64,000 bases of DNA, taken from assembly GCA_965204665.1 (NCBI GenBank), contig OZ242002.1, positions 310,001 to 374,000 of the forward strand, read 5' to 3'. The notes under the pieces are model-generated. The model worked only from the letters and a program-made list of their open reading frames with translations. It made no database searches and was not told the origin of the DNA. Shown one piece after another: positions 62,510-64,000 of the stretch; the first letter of the stretch is position 1; each line of letters starts with the position of its first letter. The stretch comes from Nemesobacter sp965204665 (lineage in GTDB: Bacteria > Desulfobacterota_D > UBA1144 > Nemesobacterales > Nemesobacteraceae). Made by a program: the position numbers and the translations under genes.

Positions 62510-63916
62510 ATGGAAAACAGAATCCTCATAGTAGATGATGAAGAAGACATCAGATGGATACTTCAGACTTCTTTGAAGAAATCCGGGTTTGATGCGGATT
62601 GTTCAGAAAACGGAGAAGATGCCGTCCGCAAAGCATCTGAAAACTCCTACTCCCTTCTACTGCTTGACATAAACATGCGGGACATGAGCGGTTTCGAGGT
62701 TCTCGCTCAATTAAGAGACAGCGGCGTCGACACTCCTGTCATATTCATCACTGCGGAGAACACCCCGGACAACGCCATAGATTCCATCCGTCTCGGAGCT
62801 TACGACTACCTCACCAAACCGTTTGATCTCGACGAGGTGAGGCTGCTCGCGCAGAGAGCCGTAAGAAACTATGCATCCAGAAAAAAAGTGAAAGGTTCCG
62901 CAGCCGGAGAAGAAGGTTCACTGCGGGAAATCGTCGGCAGTTCTCCGAAGATGCTGGACATATACAAGTTAGTCGGACGCACAGCCGAAAGAGACATCAC
63001 GGTGCTCATAACCGGAGAGAGCGGAACCGGAAAGGAAGTCATTGCGAAATCAATTCACAATACCAGTCCACGAAAGGAGAGAAGACTTGTCTCGGTAAAT
63101 ATATCCGCCATCCCCAGGGAACTTATCGAAAGCGAACTGTTCGGCTATGAAAAAGGAGCGTTCACCGGCGCGGCTTCTCTCAAGAAAGGAAGGTTTGAGG
63201 AGGCGCAGGGCGGAACCCTCCATATGGACGAAATAGGAGAACTTTCCGTCGACCTGCAGTCAAAACTCCTCCGGGCAATAGAGGAAAACAAGATATACCG
63301 ACTCGGGGGTGAAAAACCGGTACCTATCGACGTAAGGATAATCGCCAGCACCAATAAAAACCTCAGAGAAGCGGTAGAAGAGGGATCCTTCAGAGAAGAT
63401 CTCTTCTACAGGCTAAACGTAATCAACATATACCTTCCTCCCTTGAGGGAAAGAAGAGAAGAGATAAGTGAACTTGCTGAGCATTTTCTCGACAAATACT
63501 CACCGGAACTTACCACGGAAAGAAAGATTCTTTCCCCTGAAGCCGGCAAAGAACTTGCCAAGCACAGCTGGCCCGGGAATGTGAGAGAACTTGAAAACAC
63601 GATAAAGCGCCTGCTGATCTTAAATCCCGACACCGTGATAAGCGCAGGTCAGGTAAAAGAAGCAGTTGAATCGGAAACCGTCTGTAAAAAACAATCCCTG
63701 GAATCCGAAGCGGAAAAAGTCATCATGAGCATGCTTGAAAACATGGACTCTCCTCCGAGCGATGTCTATGAGAAAGTGATCGGAAGGTTTGAAAAGCAGT
63801 TAATTGAAATAATGCTGGCAAAAACAAACGGAAACGCCCAGCAGGCGGCGCTCACGCTTGGAATAAACAGAAATACTCTTGCAAAAAAAATAAAGCAACT
63901 GGAGATAAAAAAGTGA
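62510..63916 (+). CDS. ntrC: NtrC-type sigma-54-dependent response regulator
   Basis: This is a 468-residue activator. The ATG at 62510 follows GGAAGG; the frame is open far upstream inside ntrB but those codons are not used. The receiver domain has ILIVDDEEDIRW, the phospho-accepting Asp in LLLLDINMRDMSG, and YDYLTKPFD. The AAA+ domain has Walker A GESGTGKEVIAKSIH, the sigma-54 contact GAFTGA (YEKGAFTGAAS) and GGTLHMDEIGEL. The C-terminal Fis-type helix-turn-helix is AALTLGINRNTLAKKIKQL. With ntrB it forms a two-component system, probably for nitrogen or a related global response. Confidence 0.93.
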   Translation: MENRILIVDDEEDIRWILQTSLKKSGFDADCSENGEDAVRKASENSYSLLLLDINMRDMSGFEVLAQLRDSGVDTPVIFITAENTPDNAIDSIRLGAYDYLTKPFDLDEVRLLAQRAVRNYASRKKVKGSAAGEEGSLREIVGSSPKMLDIYKLVGRTAERDITVLITGESGTGKEVIAKSIHNTSPRKERRLVSVNISAIPRELIESELFGYEKGAFTGAASLKKGRFEEAQGGTLHMDEIGELSVDLQSKLLRAIEENKIYRLGGEKPVPIDVRIIASTNKNLREAVEEGSFREDLFYRLNVINIYLPPLRERREEISELAEHFLDKYSPELTTERKILSPEAGKELAKHSWPGNVRELENTIKRLLILNPDTVISAGQVKEAVESETVCKKQSLESEAEKVIMSMLENMDSPPSDVYEKVIGRFEKQLIEIMLAKTNGNAQQAALTLGINRNTLAKKIKQLEIKK

Positions 63917-63919
63917 GAT

Positions 63920-64000
63920 TTACCCTTCAAGTTTTGAAAGCGCATCGCAGGCAGCAGCCTGCTCGGACCGTTTTTTGCTGCTTCCCTCTCCCGTCCCTAC
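63920..64000 (-). CDS. rnc: Ribonuclease III, C-terminal end (partial)
   Basis: The last 26 codons of a minus-strand gene are visible, continuing beyond the window. The translation GTGEGSSKKRSEQAAACDAL matches the end of a double-stranded-RNA-binding domain as in RNase III (G-x-G-x-S-K-K-x-A-E-Q-x-A-A). RNase III is the most likely owner. It is convergent with ntrC, whose stop lies 4 bp away. Confidence 0.7.
   Translation of the reverse strand, partial: VGTGEGSSKKRSEQAAACDALSKLEG

Overview
The window is chromosomal DNA from a Gram-negative bacterium of moderate GC content. Supporting evidence is a lipobox-type outer-membrane lipoprotein family, NtrB/NtrC sigma-54 signalling, complex I genes, a PmtA-like phospholipid methyltransferase, an assimilatory APS reductase of the iron-sulphur type and a SUF operon. 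ATA, AGA and AGG codons are common. I cannot name the lineage from sequence alone; a deep-branching Proteobacteria-like, Desulfobacterota-like or Dadabacteria-like environmental genome would fit, and this is only inference.

Layout. 0-4 kb: an IS30-family element with a broken transposase, then the first of three collagen-like/RTX lipoprotein genes. 4-11.7 kb: pyrE, a PmtA-like methyltransferase, polA and dacB on +, facing rsmA, an ftsB-like gene and a metallo-hydrolase on -. 11.8-14 kb: lipoprotein 2 and a decayed IS1380 transposase. 14-19 kb: thrC, a GT87-like membrane glycosyltransferase, a stray pyrE 3' fragment, and a PiT permease plus cysH pair (sulphate assimilation). 19-25 kb: Rrf2 regulator-sufB-sufC-sufD-Rieske-LLM oxidoreductase on -. 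25-31.7 kb: a type II restriction-modification pair, nuoJKL (without nuoM/N next to it), nth and an orphan protein. 31.8-35.3 kb: an accessory patch with IS30 pieces, a broken DUF4338/DruA-like gene, a HepT-MntA type VII toxin-antitoxin pair and a decayed IS66 transposase. 35.6-43.7 kb: dnaE, a DUF2103 gene, guaA, guaB, a histone H1-tail-like protein and a DUF3426-like protein. 44.6-48.6 kb: a MoxR ATPase/VWA pair and lipoprotein 3. 49-64 kb: housekeeping genes (mltG, proB, gyrA, rsmD, coaD, aspC, hom, ntrBC, 3' end of rnc), three tRNAs and a decayed MmeI-like methyltransferase tail.

The most striking system is the lipoprotein family. Three dispersed paralogues (1929, 11879, 47168) each have a type II signal peptide, a Gly-X-Y collagen-like stalk of 12, 14 or 16 triplets, a conserved two-cysteine module and a glycine/aspartate-rich RTX-type calcium-binding domain. 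Each is preceded by the same promoter design: a TTGAC(A/T) -35 box and a TAGAAT -10 box separated by a 15-nt spacer that ends in nine consecutive G. Length change of that tract would move the spacer toward or away from the usual 17 nt, so I propose a multi-locus, phase-variable surface lipoprotein system. Copies 2 and 3 are near-identical in blocks and divergent in between, which suggests gene conversion. IS remnants and a dispersed palindromic repeat of about 73 bp lie beside these loci.
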